Counted from the first letter of the stretch, positions 40,163-48,550 are shown. The stretch is 64,000 bases of DNA from Comamonadaceae bacterium (GCA_027486755.1 JAIXOM010000059.1:1-64000), one strand, 5' to 3'. Numbers and translations: made by a program. The notes: generated by a model from the letters alone, not told the origin.

Positions 40163-40642
40163 ATGCCCATACAAGCACCACCCATTGCAGGTGTCGCTCT
40201 TGACGCCCCCAGGCGCGTCAATCCTCCCAACTATCCTGAGTCGTTTGCATCCCAAATGCAAGGCCGCCAAACGCGTCCGCTGGGCGATTTGTTCGGTCTG
40301 ACCAATTTCGGCGTCAATTTGACTCAGCTTGTACCGGGCGCAGTCTCTGCCCTGCGCCATGCCCACACCCAGCAAGACGAGTTGGTGTTCATTGTGCAAG
40401 GTCACCCGACCTCACACACCGATGCGGGCCGCACCAGCTTGTTGCCTGGTATGCGTGCAGGCTTCAAGGCGGTTACGGACAAGGGACACCGGCTGGTCAA
40501 CTGAACATCAGAAACAGTTGTCTACCTGGAGGTGGGGGACCGAAGCCTTGGGGACGAAGGGGTCTATCCCGATGACGACCTCAAGGCGGTGTTGAAGGAT
40601 GGCAAGTGGGCTTACCAGCACAAGGACGGGACTCCGTGTTGA
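40163..40642 (+). pseudogene. Cupin-domain protein interrupted by an in-frame TGA
   Basis: The frame from ATG 40163 stops at TGA 40502-40504 after 113 residues, inside the cupin fold (metal-type motif HAHTQQDELVFIVQG, then GHRLVN). The same frame continues with TSETVVYLEVGDRSLGDEG, YPDDDLKAV and HKDGTPC, the normal end of this cupin family, to TGA 40642. A single change of an Arg codon (CGA or AGA) to TGA explains the break. The intact protein would have 159 residues. Its metal and substrate are unknown. It lies next to a toxin-antitoxin pair in a small accessory patch between tldD and aroG. Confidence 0.75.
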
Positions 40643-40672
40643 ATTTTTCGTACTCCCTAAAGATGAAAGCCG

Positions 40673-40707
40673 ATGACAAGCTCTTTTTGCTGGGGTAGCA
40701 TTAAGTG
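40673..40707 (+). promoter_or_regulatory. Promoter of the toxin-antitoxin pair, leaderless spacing
   Basis: ATGACA at 40673-40678 (five of six to the -35 consensus), 17 bp, TAGCAT at 40696-40701, then six bases and ATG 40708. Confidence 0.55.
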
Positions 40708-40932
40708 ATGAATTCCTCCACCCTCGAACAGGCTGTGCTTGGCTTACCCAAGGCGGAGCGTGCGCACTTGCTGCATTTGTTGCTCGATAGCTTGGATACC
40801 CCATCGGAAAGTGAAGTTCAGGAAGCGTGGATTGTTGAGGCCAGTCGCCGTGCTGCCGACATTGACTCAGGCAAAGTCACCTTGGTCAGTAGCGAGCAGC
40901 TTGAGAGGGAAGTTCAGGCGCTTTTGAAGTGA
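40708..40932 (+). CDS. Addiction-module antitoxin (Unstab_antitox family)
   Basis: This 74-residue protein has the pattern LGLPKAERAHLLHLLLDSLD, an EAW motif and a basic-acidic alternating C-terminus, as in the putative addiction-module antitoxins paired with ParE/RelE toxins. ATG 40708 is chosen over the GTG three bases upstream. The stop overlaps the toxin GTG (GTGA), as is usual for type II pairs, so antitoxin is translated first. Confidence 0.85.
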   Translation: MNSSTLEQAVLGLPKAERAHLLHLLLDSLDTPSESEVQEAWIVEASRRAADIDSGKVTLVSSEQLEREVQALLK

Positions 40933-41222
40933 GTTTTTGGCTCCACCCCGCGGCCGCCGAAGAACACAAAAAGCAGGTCGCTCACTACGAAAACATTCAA
41001 GCGGGATTGGGCGGTCGTTACCACAGCGAATTCCTCCACACCTTGGAATGGGTTTGCGCATCTCCAGATCGCACACGCATCGTTTTTCCCCCAGACATCC
41101 GTCGTGCCATGTTCAAGGTCTTTCACTTTGACCTTATTTACCGAGATGCCGACGGCTTGGTGCAAGTGTTGGCCATTGCCCACCATCGCCGCCAGCCCGC
41201 TTATTGGGCTGCTCGGCTTTAA
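40929..41222 (+). CDS. ParE/RelE-superfamily toxin
   Basis: The 97-residue protein starts at GTG 40929 overlapping the antitoxin. It has the ParE-type layout: HPAAAEEHKKQVAHYE, then GLGGRYHSEF, and the C-terminal strand pattern FHFDLIYRDADG followed by VLAIAHHRRQPAYW. ParE toxins poison gyrase and RelE toxins cut mRNA; the sequence alone does not decide which. The ending RRQPAYWAARL is typical of the ParE branch. Confidence 0.85.
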   Translation: MSFWLHPAAAEEHKKQVAHYENIQAGLGGRYHSEFLHTLEWVCASPDRTRIVFPPDIRRAMFKVFHFDLIYRDADGLVQVLAIAHHRRQPAYWAARL

Positions 41223-41424
41223 CTTCCTGTTACTTGGAAGCAGTTCCCATTTGTCACTCGTGAATGGGCTGCAGCCGTTCTTGAATAGGCTGGGGCGTCC
41301 ACGGTGGCCGATCAGCATCCCAGGGACATGCAGCAGCGCAATGTCGCCTTGAGGAAGATACTGCGTGCCGGACCGCGTCAACGCTGGAACACCGGCCCTG
41401 TCGCAGGGTGCGCGCCGGCTGTGC

Positions 41425-41437
41425 TAAAGTTCAGTTC
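41425..41437 (+). promoter_or_regulatory. Possible -10 box of the aroG leader transcript
   Basis: TAAAGT at 41425-41430 is followed by seven bases and the leader-ORF ATG at 41438. The -35 is weak. If it is used, the leader mRNA begins at or next to the leader ORF. The stretch 41223-41424 upstream holds no gene that I can support. Confidence 0.4.
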
Positions 41438-41512
41438 ATGTCGCGCGCATCGTTTTACTTTGCTTATTTTTGGAGTTCTCACGCCACCGGCGGTCGAGAG
41501 GCTCTCGCTTAA
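41438..41512 (+). CDS. Aromatic-residue leader peptide of aroG
   Basis: A 24-codon ORF runs from ATG 41438 to TAA 41510-41512. Residues 6-12 read FYFAYFW: three Phe, two Tyr and one Trp in seven codons (41453-41473), the three end products of the pathway that aroG begins. Residues 13-24 (SSHATGGREALA) are ordinary. No clear Shine-Dalgarno sequence is seen. It is followed by an intrinsic terminator and then aroG. Such peptides act as ribosome-stalling sensors of charged tRNA. The short length means expression is inferred. Confidence 0.75.
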   Translation: MSRASFYFAYFWSSHATGGREALA

Positions 41513-41570
41513 GCAGAAAAACAAAGCGCAGCAGACCCTCACCAAAACCGCCGGCAGCCCCGGCGGTTTT
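41487..41570 (+). promoter_or_regulatory. Alternative pairing segments of the aroG attenuator
   Basis: Segment CCGGCGGT (41487-41494), inside the leader ORF just past the aromatic codons, is exactly complementary to ACCGCCGG (41547-41554), which is also the 5' arm of the terminator. The two pairings exclude each other. A ribosome stalled on the last aromatic codons would cover up to about 41486 and leave the first segment free to form the antiterminator. A small hairpin CGAGA/TCTCG (41495-41507) lies between. Confidence 0.6.
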
Positions 41571-41573
41571 TTT
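41544..41573 (+). terminator. Intrinsic terminator in the aroG leader
   Basis: AAAACCGCCGG (41544-41554) and CCGGCGGTTTT (41560-41570) form a perfect 11-bp stem, and the T-run continues to 41573. It lies 30 bases before the aroG ATG and points toward it, so it must be controlled for aroG to be expressed from upstream. Confidence 0.9.
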
Positions 41574-41602
41574 ATTTCTGTATCGAGCACGAGGAGTTCG
41601 TC

Positions 41603-42730
41603 ATGAATGCATCTAACCCTAGCGCCAGTGAGCCCTGGTATGGCCGTCCGATCGACAAGACCAGTCAGACCGACGACCAGCGCATCAAGGACATCACCGT
41701 GCTGCCCCCTCCTGAGCACCTGATCCGGTTCTTCCCCATCAGCGGCACGCCGGTGGAGGGCTTGATCAGCCGCACCCGCCAAACCATCGGGCACATCATG
41801 GCGGGGCGGGACGACCGGCTGCTGGTCATCATCGGGCCATGCTCCATCCACGACCCGGCCGCAGCGGTGGCCTATGCCCGCCGACTGGTCGAGTTGCGCG
41901 AGCGCTACGCCGACAGCCTGGAAATCGTGATGCGGGTTTATTTTGAAAAGCCGCGTACCACCGTGGGCTGGAAGGGCCTGATCAACGACCCCTACCTCGA
42001 CGAGAGCTTTCGCATTGACGAGGGTCTGCGCATGGCCCGCCAGCTGCTGATCGACATCAATCGCCTGGGTCTTCCTGCCGGCAGCGAATTTTTGGACGTG
42101 ATCTCGCCGCAGTACATTGGCGACCTGATCTCCTGGGGCGCCATTGGCGCGCGCACCACCGAAAGTCAGGTCCACCGCGAATTGGCCTCAGGCATTTCGG
42201 CGCCGATCGGCTTCAAAAATGGCACCGACGGCAATATCCGCATCGCCACCGACGCGATCCAGGCAGCTGCACGCGGCCACCACTTCTTGTCGGTGCATAA
42301 GAATGGCCAGGTGGCGATTGTGCAGACCCAGGGCAATCAGGACTGCCATGTGATCCTGCGCGGCGGCAAGGCGCCCAATTTCGACGCGGCCAGTGTGCAG
42401 GCCGCTTGCGATGATCTGAGCAAGGCCGGTCTGCCGCCGACCTTGATGGTGGACTGCAGCCATGCCAACAGCAGCAAGCAGCACCGCAAGCAGATCGATG
42501 TGGCCCAGGACATTGCCGCGCAGATTGCGGGTGGGTCGCGCCAGGTCTTCGGCGTCATGGTCGAGAGCCATTTGGTCGAGGGCGCGCAAAAATTCACCCC
42601 CGGCAAGGACAAGGTCGAAGCGCTGGCCTACGGCCAAAGCATCACCGATGCCTGCCTGGGCTGGGACGACTCCGAGAGCGTACTCGCCCAATTGTCCGAG
42701 GCTGTGCTGGCTCGCCGCGCCCGCGGCTGA
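41603..42730 (+). CDS. aroG: 3-Deoxy-7-phosphoheptulonate (DAHP) synthase, class I
   Basis: AroG condenses phosphoenolpyruvate and erythrose 4-phosphate, the first step of aromatic amino-acid synthesis. The 375-residue protein has IIGPCSIHDP with the metal-binding Cys, FEKPRTTVGWKG, GARTTESQVHRELASG, FKNGTDGN, LRGGKAPNFD and MVDCSHANSSK. This is the type I, aldolase-related group controlled in enterobacteria by feedback. Which amino acid inhibits this enzyme cannot be read directly. GAGGAG lies six bases before the ATG. The leader encodes Phe, Tyr and Trp, suggesting general aromatic control. Confidence 0.96.
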   Translation: MNASNPSASEPWYGRPIDKTSQTDDQRIKDITVLPPPEHLIRFFPISGTPVEGLISRTRQTIGHIMAGRDDRLLVIIGPCSIHDPAAAVAYARRLVELRERYADSLEIVMRVYFEKPRTTVGWKGLINDPYLDESFRIDEGLRMARQLLIDINRLGLPAGSEFLDVISPQYIGDLISWGAIGARTTESQVHRELASGISAPIGFKNGTDGNIRIATDAIQAAARGHHFLSVHKNGQVAIVQTQGNQDCHVILRGGKAPNFDAASVQAACDDLSKAGLPPTLMVDCSHANSSKQHRKQIDVAQDIAAQIAGGSRQVFGVMVESHLVEGAQKFTPGKDKVEALAYGQSITDACLGWDDSESVLAQLSEAVLARRARG

Positions 42731-42744
42731 GCTGTGGGCCAGCC

Positions 42745-44124
42745 TTAGTTTGACGCCAGCGCCTGCAACAGGCGCTGGTGGATGCCGCCGAAGCCGCCGT
42801 TGCTCATGCACAGGATGTGATCGCCCGCCTGCGCTGAGCGCAGCACCTGCACGATCAAGTCGTCTATGCTGGCGGCCACCTGCGCGCGCTCGCCCATGGG
42901 CTCGAGCGCCTGTACAGCATCCCAGTCCAGCCCGCCGCTGTGGCAAAACGCCAGATCGGCCTGCTCCAGGCTCCAGGGCAGTTGTGACTTCATCGCGCCG
43001 AGCTTCATGGTGTTGCTGCGCGGCTCGAACACAGCCAGGATGCGGGCCGCGCCCACCTGCTTGCGCAGTCCTTCTATGGTGGTGCGAATCGCGGTAGGGT
43101 GGTGGGCAAAATCGTCGTAAACGGTAATGCCGCGCACCTGGCCGCGCACCTCCATGCGGCGTTTGACGTTTTCAAAGCTGGCCAGGGCCTGGGCCGCATC
43201 GGCCACCGAGACACCCACGTGCTCGGCTGCGGCCATGGCTGCCAAGGCGTTGAGCTGGTTGTGCACGCCGCCCAGGGCCCAGCGCAGCTGTACCAGCGGC
43301 TGACTGGCTTTGAGCACCTCGAAGTCGGACGGCTCGCCGCGCGCGCTGAAATCGTTGCTCGGCGCCCCAAAGCGACAGACCTGGCTCCAGCAGCCCATGG
43401 CCAACACCCGCTCGAGGCTGTCTTCCAGTCCATTGACCACCAGCCGGCCCGAGCCGGGAACGGTGCGTACCAGATGATGAAATTGACGCTCGATGGCGGC
43501 CAGATCCGGGAAGATGTCGGCGTGGTCGAACTCCAGGTTGTTGAGGACGGCGGTGCGCGGCCGGTAATGGACAAATTTGCTGCGCTTGTCAAAAAACGCG
43601 GTGTCGTACTCGTCGGCCTCGATCACAAAGCAGCGCCCCTTACCCAGTCTGGCTGAGACGCCGAAGTTCAGCGGTACGCCGCCAACCAGGAAGCCCGGTT
43701 GCAGGCCGGCCCGCTCCAGAATCCAGGCCAGCATCGAGGTGGTGGTGGTTTTGCCGTGGGTGCCCGCCACCGCCAGGACATGGCGGCCTTGCAGCACCTG
43801 CTCGGCCAGCCATTGCGGCCCGCTGGTATAGGGCAGGCCGCGCTCCAAAATTGCTTCCATCAGGGGGTAGCGGGCTGTGCCGTCGGGGTTTTGCGCCCGG
43901 GAAATCACATTGCCGATCACAAACACATCGGGCGCAAAGCCCGGCTGGTCGAGTTGTGCCGCCTCATAGCCTTCGATCAGCTCTATGCCCAGGGCACGCA
44001 GCTGATCACTCATCGGCGGGTAGACGGCGGCGTCGCAGCCGGTGACACGGTGGCCGGCTTCGCGGGCCAGGGCGGCGACCCCTCCCATGAAGGTACCGCA
44101 GATGCCCAGGATATGAATATGCAT
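42745..44124 (-). CDS. mpl: UDP-MurNAc:L-Ala-gamma-D-Glu-meso-Dap ligase (peptidoglycan recycling)
   Basis: Mpl joins the recycled tripeptide directly to UDP-MurNAc. ATG 44124 begins MHIHILGICGTFMGGVAALA, the family's N-terminus, giving 459 residues. [16 protein letters not shown] lies near 120, followed by EADEYDTAFFDKRSKF (the Mpl-type variant), DDFAHHPTAI and the late SNGGFGGIHQRLL. It works in the same recycling route as AmpD encoded at 55266-55868. The end converges on aroG with a 14-base gap. Confidence 0.95.
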   Translation of the reverse strand: MHIHILGICGTFMGGVAALAREAGHRVTGCDAAVYPPMSDQLRALGIELIEGYEAAQLDQPGFAPDVFVIGNVISRAQNPDGTARYPLMEAILERGLPYTSGPQWLAEQVLQGRHVLAVAGTHGKTTTTSMLAWILERAGLQPGFLVGGVPLNFGVSARLGKGRCFVIEADEYDTAFFDKRSKFVHYRPRTAVLNNLEFDHADIFPDLAAIERQFHHLVRTVPGSGRLVVNGLEDSLERVLAMGCWSQVCRFGAPSNDFSARGEPSDFEVLKASQPLVQLRWALGGVHNQLNALAAMAAAEHVGVSVADAAQALASFENVKRRMEVRGQVRGITVYDDFAHHPTAIRTTIEGLRKQVGAARILAVFEPRSNTMKLGAMKSQLPWSLEQADLAFCHSGGLDWDAVQALEPMGERAQVAASIDDLIVQVLRSAQAGDHILCMSNGGFGGIHQRLLQALASN

Positions 44125-44136
44125 GGGCAAATTGTA
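44125..44136 (-). promoter_or_regulatory. mpl -10-like box, leaderless spacing
   Basis: On the minus strand TACAAT (44136-44131), six bases, then ATG 44124. It faces away from a similar box for the divergent gene at 44217, about 70 bp apart. Confidence 0.5.
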
Positions 44137-44204
44137 GGAGGCCGCTTTGTGGGGTGGGTCCCGCCGCTTGGCCCCTGGTTCGCTGGGGCCGGGGGGCAAG
44201 CGGG

Positions 44205-44216
44205 CACAATTGGGCT
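44205..44216 (+). promoter_or_regulatory. -10-like box of the conserved unknown gene, leaderless spacing
   Basis: CACAAT at 44205-44210, six bases, then ATG 44217. No Shine-Dalgarno sequence is present. Confidence 0.4.
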
Positions 44217-44828
44217 ATGACAGAGATGGAGCAAGTGGGTAGCCTCAAGGAGCGCTTGGCCCAGGTGGCCGCCACCCTGGTGGTGGAAGAAGGTCTGGAA
44301 TACGGGCCGGCCAAGCGCCGGGCGGTCAGGCAAATGGGCCTGCCGTCACGCACCGAATTGCCGGGCAACGACTTGATCGAGGCGGCAGTGCGCGAGCACA
44401 TTGCCCTGTTTTGCGCCGACACCCAGCCGACCGAGTTGCGGGCGCTGCGTGAACTGGCTCTGGTCTGGATGCAGCGGCTGGTGGCTTTTCGCCCGCACCT
44501 GGCCGGCGCGGTTTGGCACGGCACAGCCACCCGGCTGTTCGATGTTTACCTGCAGCTGTTTTGCGATGATCCCAAGTCGGCCGAGTTGGCGCTGATCGAC
44601 CGCCGGGTTGACTACGAGGTTCGCAGCCTGCCCGGCTTTCATGGGCAGAGTGTGGACGTGCTCAGCATACACAGCGTGTGCAAGCCGCTGCAAGAAAGCG
44701 TGGGGGTGCATTTGATGATCTATGACCTGGACGATTTGCGCGGCGCGCTCAGGCCGGACGCGCAGGGTCGCACGCCGCGGGGCGATCTGGCTGCGGTGCA
44801 AAAACTGCTGGAGGGCCCGGCCCCATGA
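44217..44828 (+). CDS. Conserved protein of unknown function
   Basis: I do not recognise a named family for this 203-residue protein. It starts MTEMEQVGSLKERLAQVA, has no signal peptide or membrane segment, and contains LEYGPAKRRAVRQMGLP, AAVREHIALF, the striking VWHGTATRLFDVYLQLFCDD and IDRRVDYEV. ATG 44217 is preferred over an open frame reaching 44154. The stop overlaps the TlpA-like gene by ATGA, so the two are co-translated, and it diverges from mpl. A soluble, cytoplasmic role is all that can be said. Confidence 0.8.
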   Translation: MTEMEQVGSLKERLAQVAATLVVEEGLEYGPAKRRAVRQMGLPSRTELPGNDLIEAAVREHIALFCADTQPTELRALRELALVWMQRLVAFRPHLAGAVWHGTATRLFDVYLQLFCDDPKSAELALIDRRVDYEVRSLPGFHGQSVDVLSIHSVCKPLQESVGVHLMIYDLDDLRGALRPDAQGRTPRGDLAAVQKLLEGPAP

Positions 44829-45343
44829 ATCGGCGCAAACTTGTTTATGGTGCGGTGGCTGGCGCCGCCGCTGCGGCCGGCCTGGGCCTGGCTTGGTGGG
44901 CTCGTCGGCCTGCAGCAGTTTTGGGTGGCGATCCAGCCTTTTGGGGCGCGCAGCTCGATACCCCCTCAGGCACGCCGCTGGCGCTGGCCAGTTTGCAGGG
45001 CAAGCCTTTGCTGGTCAATTTCTGGGCAACCTGGTGTCCGCCCTGTATCGAGGAATTGCCGCTGATTGAGCAGTTTTACCAGCAGAACAAAGCACGCGGC
45101 TGGCAGGTGCTGGCCATTGCTATTGATCAACCCAGTGCGGTGCGGCAGTGGCTGCAGCGCTCGCCCTTGTCCTTTACGGTGGCCCTCGGCGGCCTTGAGG
45201 GCTCGGAGATGAGTAAGCGCTTGGGTAATGCCAGTGGCGGTCTGCCGTTTTCAGTGGTGTTTTCTGCCCAGGGCGAGGTCAGAGCCCGCAAGTTGGGCCA
45301 ACTTTCGCCGGCTGATTTGAATGCTTGGGCTTCCCAGGCTTGA
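44825..45343 (+). CDS. TlpA-like thioredoxin-fold protein
   Basis: The 172-residue protein has an N-terminal membrane anchor or signal (MNRRKLVYGAVAGAAAAAGLG, with a twin-Arg-like pair) and a periplasmic thioredoxin fold with the redox motif ATWCPPCIEELP near 72-83. The cis-Pro region is SGGLPFSVVF. Such proteins reduce disulfides, for example in cytochrome c maturation. Its partner is unknown; it overlaps the unknown gene upstream. Confidence 0.88.
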   Translation: MNRRKLVYGAVAGAAAAAGLGLAWWARRPAAVLGGDPAFWGAQLDTPSGTPLALASLQGKPLLVNFWATWCPPCIEELPLIEQFYQQNKARGWQVLAIAIDQPSAVRQWLQRSPLSFTVALGGLEGSEMSKRLGNASGGLPFSVVFSAQGEVRARKLGQLSPADLNAWASQA

Positions 45344-45747
45344 ATTTACAAGAAATCTTATTTAACTGCCGCCAAATGTCTTCATCTTCGGATGATTCAG
45401 GACTGGAAGGTCGTGGATCACAGGCCTGCTTCCTCAGCGCGGGTCGATAGGACAGCCAAGGGCAGGCATAGGCCCAAGCCCTGTGCGGACTCGATCAGCT
45501 CCTCCATATCTGCTGCCTCGATCTCGGTAAGTGGCACAATGCGGTCGGTTGACTGCAAATATTTATCAATTAACGGATTTTCAGCTCGGCAGTGCCGCTA
45601 GCTTCCCTGGGATGGCCGACAATCTCTGGCCAGCCAAGCCTGGGCGGCTGGGCAGGCGGCTTACGAGCCGGTTCAGGGGGGCGGGCCCCTGTAGGGCCCC
45701 GAGAGGCCCTGGAAGGTCACAATGCATCAGCCTTTGCGGAGGAAAAA
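45344..45747. other. 404-nt gap upstream of accB
   Basis: No convincing gene is found. The 3-dehydroquinate dehydratase gene aroQ, often located just before accB, is absent. TTGACT at 45549-45554 resembles a -35 but no matching -10 was found. A 59-codon minus-strand frame (45597-45418) has no ATG near its start. The last 100 bases are G-rich with repeats of GGGCCCC type and could fold strongly in the accB leader. Confidence 0.5.
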
Positions 45748-46227
45748 ATGGATTTGCGTAAGCTAAAAACTCTGATTGACCTGGTATCGGAGTCCAACGT
45801 CTCCGAACTTGAAATCACCGAAGCCGAAGGTAAAGTCCGTATCGTCAAGGGCGGCGGTGCGCCCATGATGGCGCCGGTCGCTGTGGCACCCGTGGCCATG
45901 GCCGCCGCCCCGGTGGCTGAGCGGCCTGCGGTGAGCGCCGCGGAGGCGGCAGCGAGTTCGGCAGCGGCGGCTGAAGCGGCTGCCGAGGCCGCCGGTCACG
46001 CGGTCAAGTCGCCCATGGTCGGTACCTTCTACCGCTCGGCCAGTCCGGGTGCCAAGCCTTTTGTCGAGGTCGGCTCAGTGGTCAAGGAAGGCCAGACCAT
46101 CTGCATCATCGAGGCGATGAAGATCCTCAATGAAATCGAGGCCGACAAGTCGGGCACCGTCACCCGGATCTTGTGCGAGAACGGCCAGGCGGTGGAATAC
46201 GGCCAGACCCTGCTGGTGATCGAGTGA
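45748..46227 (+). CDS. accB: Biotin carboxyl carrier protein of acetyl-CoA carboxylase
   Basis: AccB carries the biotin that AccC carboxylates for fatty-acid synthesis. ATG 45748 has GGAGG upstream and starts [13 protein letters not shown], the family's N-terminus; the frame is open upstream without homology. The 159 residues have an Ala/Pro-rich linker (about 38-80) and a biotinyl domain with the biotin-lysine motif EAMKIL. accC follows by 57 bases. Confidence 0.96.
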   Translation: MDLRKLKTLIDLVSESNVSELEITEAEGKVRIVKGGGAPMMAPVAVAPVAMAAAPVAERPAVSAAEAAASSAAAAEAAAEAAGHAVKSPMVGTFYRSASPGAKPFVEVGSVVKEGQTICIIEAMKILNEIEADKSGTVTRILCENGQAVEYGQTLLVIE

Positions 46228-46284
46228 GTTGCGCTAGAGCTACTGTATGGCCCGCCCCTCAGGGCGGCTGAGCCGAGGACGACC

Positions 46285-47634
46285 ATGTTCAAGAAGATAC
46301 TGATCGCCAACCGGGGCGAAATTGCGCTGCGCATACAGCGTGCCTGTCGTGAGATGGGCGTGAAGGCCGTGATGGTTTATTCCGAAGCCGACCGCGACGC
46401 CAAGTACGTCAAGCTCGCCGACGAGGCGGTGTGCATAGGACCAGCGGCGTCGGCGCAAAGCTATCTGAACATGCCGGCCATCATCTCGGCCGCAGAGGTG
46501 ACCGATGCCGAAGCCATACACCCGGGCTACGGTTTTCTCAGCGAGAACGCCGATTTCGCCGAGCGGGTTGAGAAAAGCGGCTTTCAGTTCATTGGGCCGA
46601 CGCCCGAGTCCATCCGCATCATGGGCGACAAGGTCTCGGCCAAGCAGGCCATGATCAAGGCCGGCGTTCCCTGTGTGCCCGGCTCAGAAGGAGCTCTGCC
46701 GGACGACCCGGTGATCATCAAGCGCACCGCCAAGGCGGTCGGCTACCCGGTCATCATCAAGGCCGCCGGAGGCGGTGGCGGGCGGGGCATGCGGGTGGTG
46801 CACACCGAGGCGGCGCTCATCCATGCGGTGCAGACCACCAAGGCCGAGGCCGGCGCTGCCTTCGGCAACCCGGAGGTCTATATGGAGAAATTCCTGCAGA
46901 ACCCCCGGCATGTGGAGATTCAGGTGCTGGCCGACCAGTACAAGAACGCGGTCTGGCTGGGCGAGCGCGACTGTTCCATGCAGCGGCGCCATCAAAAAGT
47001 CATCGAGGAAGCGCCAGCGCCGGGCATCCCCCGCAAGCTGATCGAGAAGATCGGTGAGCGCTGCGTGGCTGCCTGCAAGAAGATAGGCTACCGCGGCGCC
47101 GGCACCTTCGAGTTCCTCTATGAAAACGGCGAGTTCTACTTTATTGAAATGAACACCCGGGTGCAGGTCGAGCATCCGGTGACCGAGCTGGTCACGGGCG
47201 TGGACATCGTCAAGACCCAGATCCTGGTTGCCGCCGGCGAAAAGCTTCCGTTCACCCAGCGCCAGATTGAGATCAAGGGTCATGCGATCGAGTGCCGCAT
47301 CAATGCGGAGGATCCTTATAAGTTCACCCCCTCGCCAGGGCGCATCACCGCCTGGCATGCACCGGGCGGACCGGGCGTGAGGGTCGATTCGCACATTTAT
47401 GCCAACTACTTTGTGCCACCCAACTATGACTCGATGATCGGCAAGATCATTGTCCACGCTGACACCCGCGAGCAGGCGCTGGCCCGCATGAGCTCTGCCC
47501 TGAGTGAGACGGCGGTCGAGGGCATCACCACCAATATTGCTTTGCACCGCGAGCTGATGGTCGATGCCAAGTTCATGGGCGGTGGCACCAATATCCACTA
47601 CCTGGAAGACTGGCTGTCCAAGCGTGATCGCTGA
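46285..47634 (+). CDS. accC: Biotin carboxylase subunit of acetyl-CoA carboxylase
   Basis: AccC carboxylates the biotin on AccB using ATP and bicarbonate. The 449-residue protein has the N-terminal [22 protein letters not shown]-grasp loop [33 protein letters not shown] and [13 protein letters not shown] with active-site residues. The length is normal. It is followed by prmA after seven bases. Confidence 0.97.
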   Translation: MFKKILIANRGEIALRIQRACREMGVKAVMVYSEADRDAKYVKLADEAVCIGPAASAQSYLNMPAIISAAEVTDAEAIHPGYGFLSENADFAERVEKSGFQFIGPTPESIRIMGDKVSAKQAMIKAGVPCVPGSEGALPDDPVIIKRTAKAVGYPVIIKAAGGGGGRGMRVVHTEAALIHAVQTTKAEAGAAFGNPEVYMEKFLQNPRHVEIQVLADQYKNAVWLGERDCSMQRRHQKVIEEAPAPGIPRKLIEKIGERCVAACKKIGYRGAGTFEFLYENGEFYFIEMNTRVQVEHPVTELVTGVDIVKTQILVAAGEKLPFTQRQIEIKGHAIECRINAEDPYKFTPSPGRITAWHAPGGPGVRVDSHIYANYFVPPNYDSMIGKIIVHADTREQALARMSSALSETAVEGITTNIALHRELMVDAKFMGGGTNIHYLEDWLSKRDR

Positions 47635-47641
47635 TGACTTC

Positions 47642-48550
47642 ATGAGTCTGACTGAATTGGTTTTGCTGGCACCGGCCGACAAGGTCGAGCTGATCAGTGA
47701 CGCACTGCAAGCGCTCGAAGCATTGAGCGTCTCGGTCGAAGACGCTGATGCCCATACCCAGGCCGAGCAGGCCCTGTTCGGCGAGCCGGGCATGCCACCG
47801 CCTCAACCAGGCTGGCAGCGCTCGCGGGTCGTGGCCTTGTTCGAGCAAGCGTCGCAGGCCTCTGAAGCGGCGCAACTGTTGGCCCTGCAGGATTTTTTCG
47901 AGGGCTGCGCCTGCATTTCGCAGGCGCCGGTGCCCGAGCAGGACTGGGTCAGGCTCACCCAGTCGCAGTTCGCGCCGGTGGCGATCACCGAGCATTTCTG
48001 GATCGTGCCCACCTGGCATGAACCGCCCGCGCAGGCGCAGCAGATCATCCGGCTAGACCCCGGCTTGGCTTTTGGCACCGGCACCCATCCGACCACCCGC
48101 ATGTGCCTGGCTTGGATCGCCGGCGGCCTGCCTGAGCAGGGCGCCCAAGTGCCCAAGCTGGGCCGGGTGTTGGACTACGGCTGTGGCTCGGGCATTTTGG
48201 CCATCGGAGCGGCCAAGTTCGGTGCGGGTGCGATTGACGCGGTGGACATCGACGAAGCGGCGGTGCAGGCCACACGCGACAACGCCCTGGCCAATGCGGT
48301 GACCCTCAGCGCCGGCTTGCCCTCCCTGGCCCAGGGTCGCTACGACACGGTCCTGGCCAATATTCTGGCTACTCCGCTGAAGGTGCTGGCGCCGCTGCTG
48401 TGCGCGCATGTTGCGCCCGGCGGTCGCCTGGTGCTGGCCGGTATCCTTGAGCGGCAGGCCGAAGAGCTGCAGGCCGCCTATGCGCCGTATTGCGATTTAC
48501 GGGTGGCCCAGTGCGAAGACGGCTGGGTGCTGATGAACGCTGAGTTCTGA
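47642..48550 (+). CDS. prmA: Ribosomal protein L11 methyltransferase
   Basis: PrmA methylates lysines and the N-terminus of ribosomal protein L11. ATG 47642 gives 302 residues starting MSLTELVLLAPADKVE; the longer open frame overlaps accC. The N-terminal substrate domain is followed by the SAM domain with RLDPGLAFGTGTHPTT, VLDYGCGSGILAI and VLANILATPL. It probably belongs to the accBC transcript. Confidence 0.95.
   Translation: MSLTELVLLAPADKVELISDALQALEALSVSVEDADAHTQAEQALFGEPGMPPPQPGWQRSRVVALFEQASQASEAAQLLALQDFFEGCACISQAPVPEQDWVRLTQSQFAPVAITEHFWIVPTWHEPPAQAQQIIRLDPGLAFGTGTHPTTRMCLAWIAGGLPEQGAQVPKLGRVLDYGCGSGILAIGAAKFGAGAIDAVDIDEAAVQATRDNALANAVTLSAGLPSLAQGRYDTVLANILATPLKVLAPLLCAHVAPGGRLVLAGILERQAEELQAAYAPYCDLRVAQCEDGWVLMNAEF

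Noticed and set aside
35201..40504. Alternative genetic code or programmed recoding of TAG and TGA
   Set aside because: Both codons end many intact genes here, and no recoding signal was seen at either site; simple mutations are more likely.
45418..45597. 59-codon minus-strand frame with a protein-like acidic sequence
   Set aside because: No ATG near its start, no family resemblance, and frames of this length are common by chance at this GC content.
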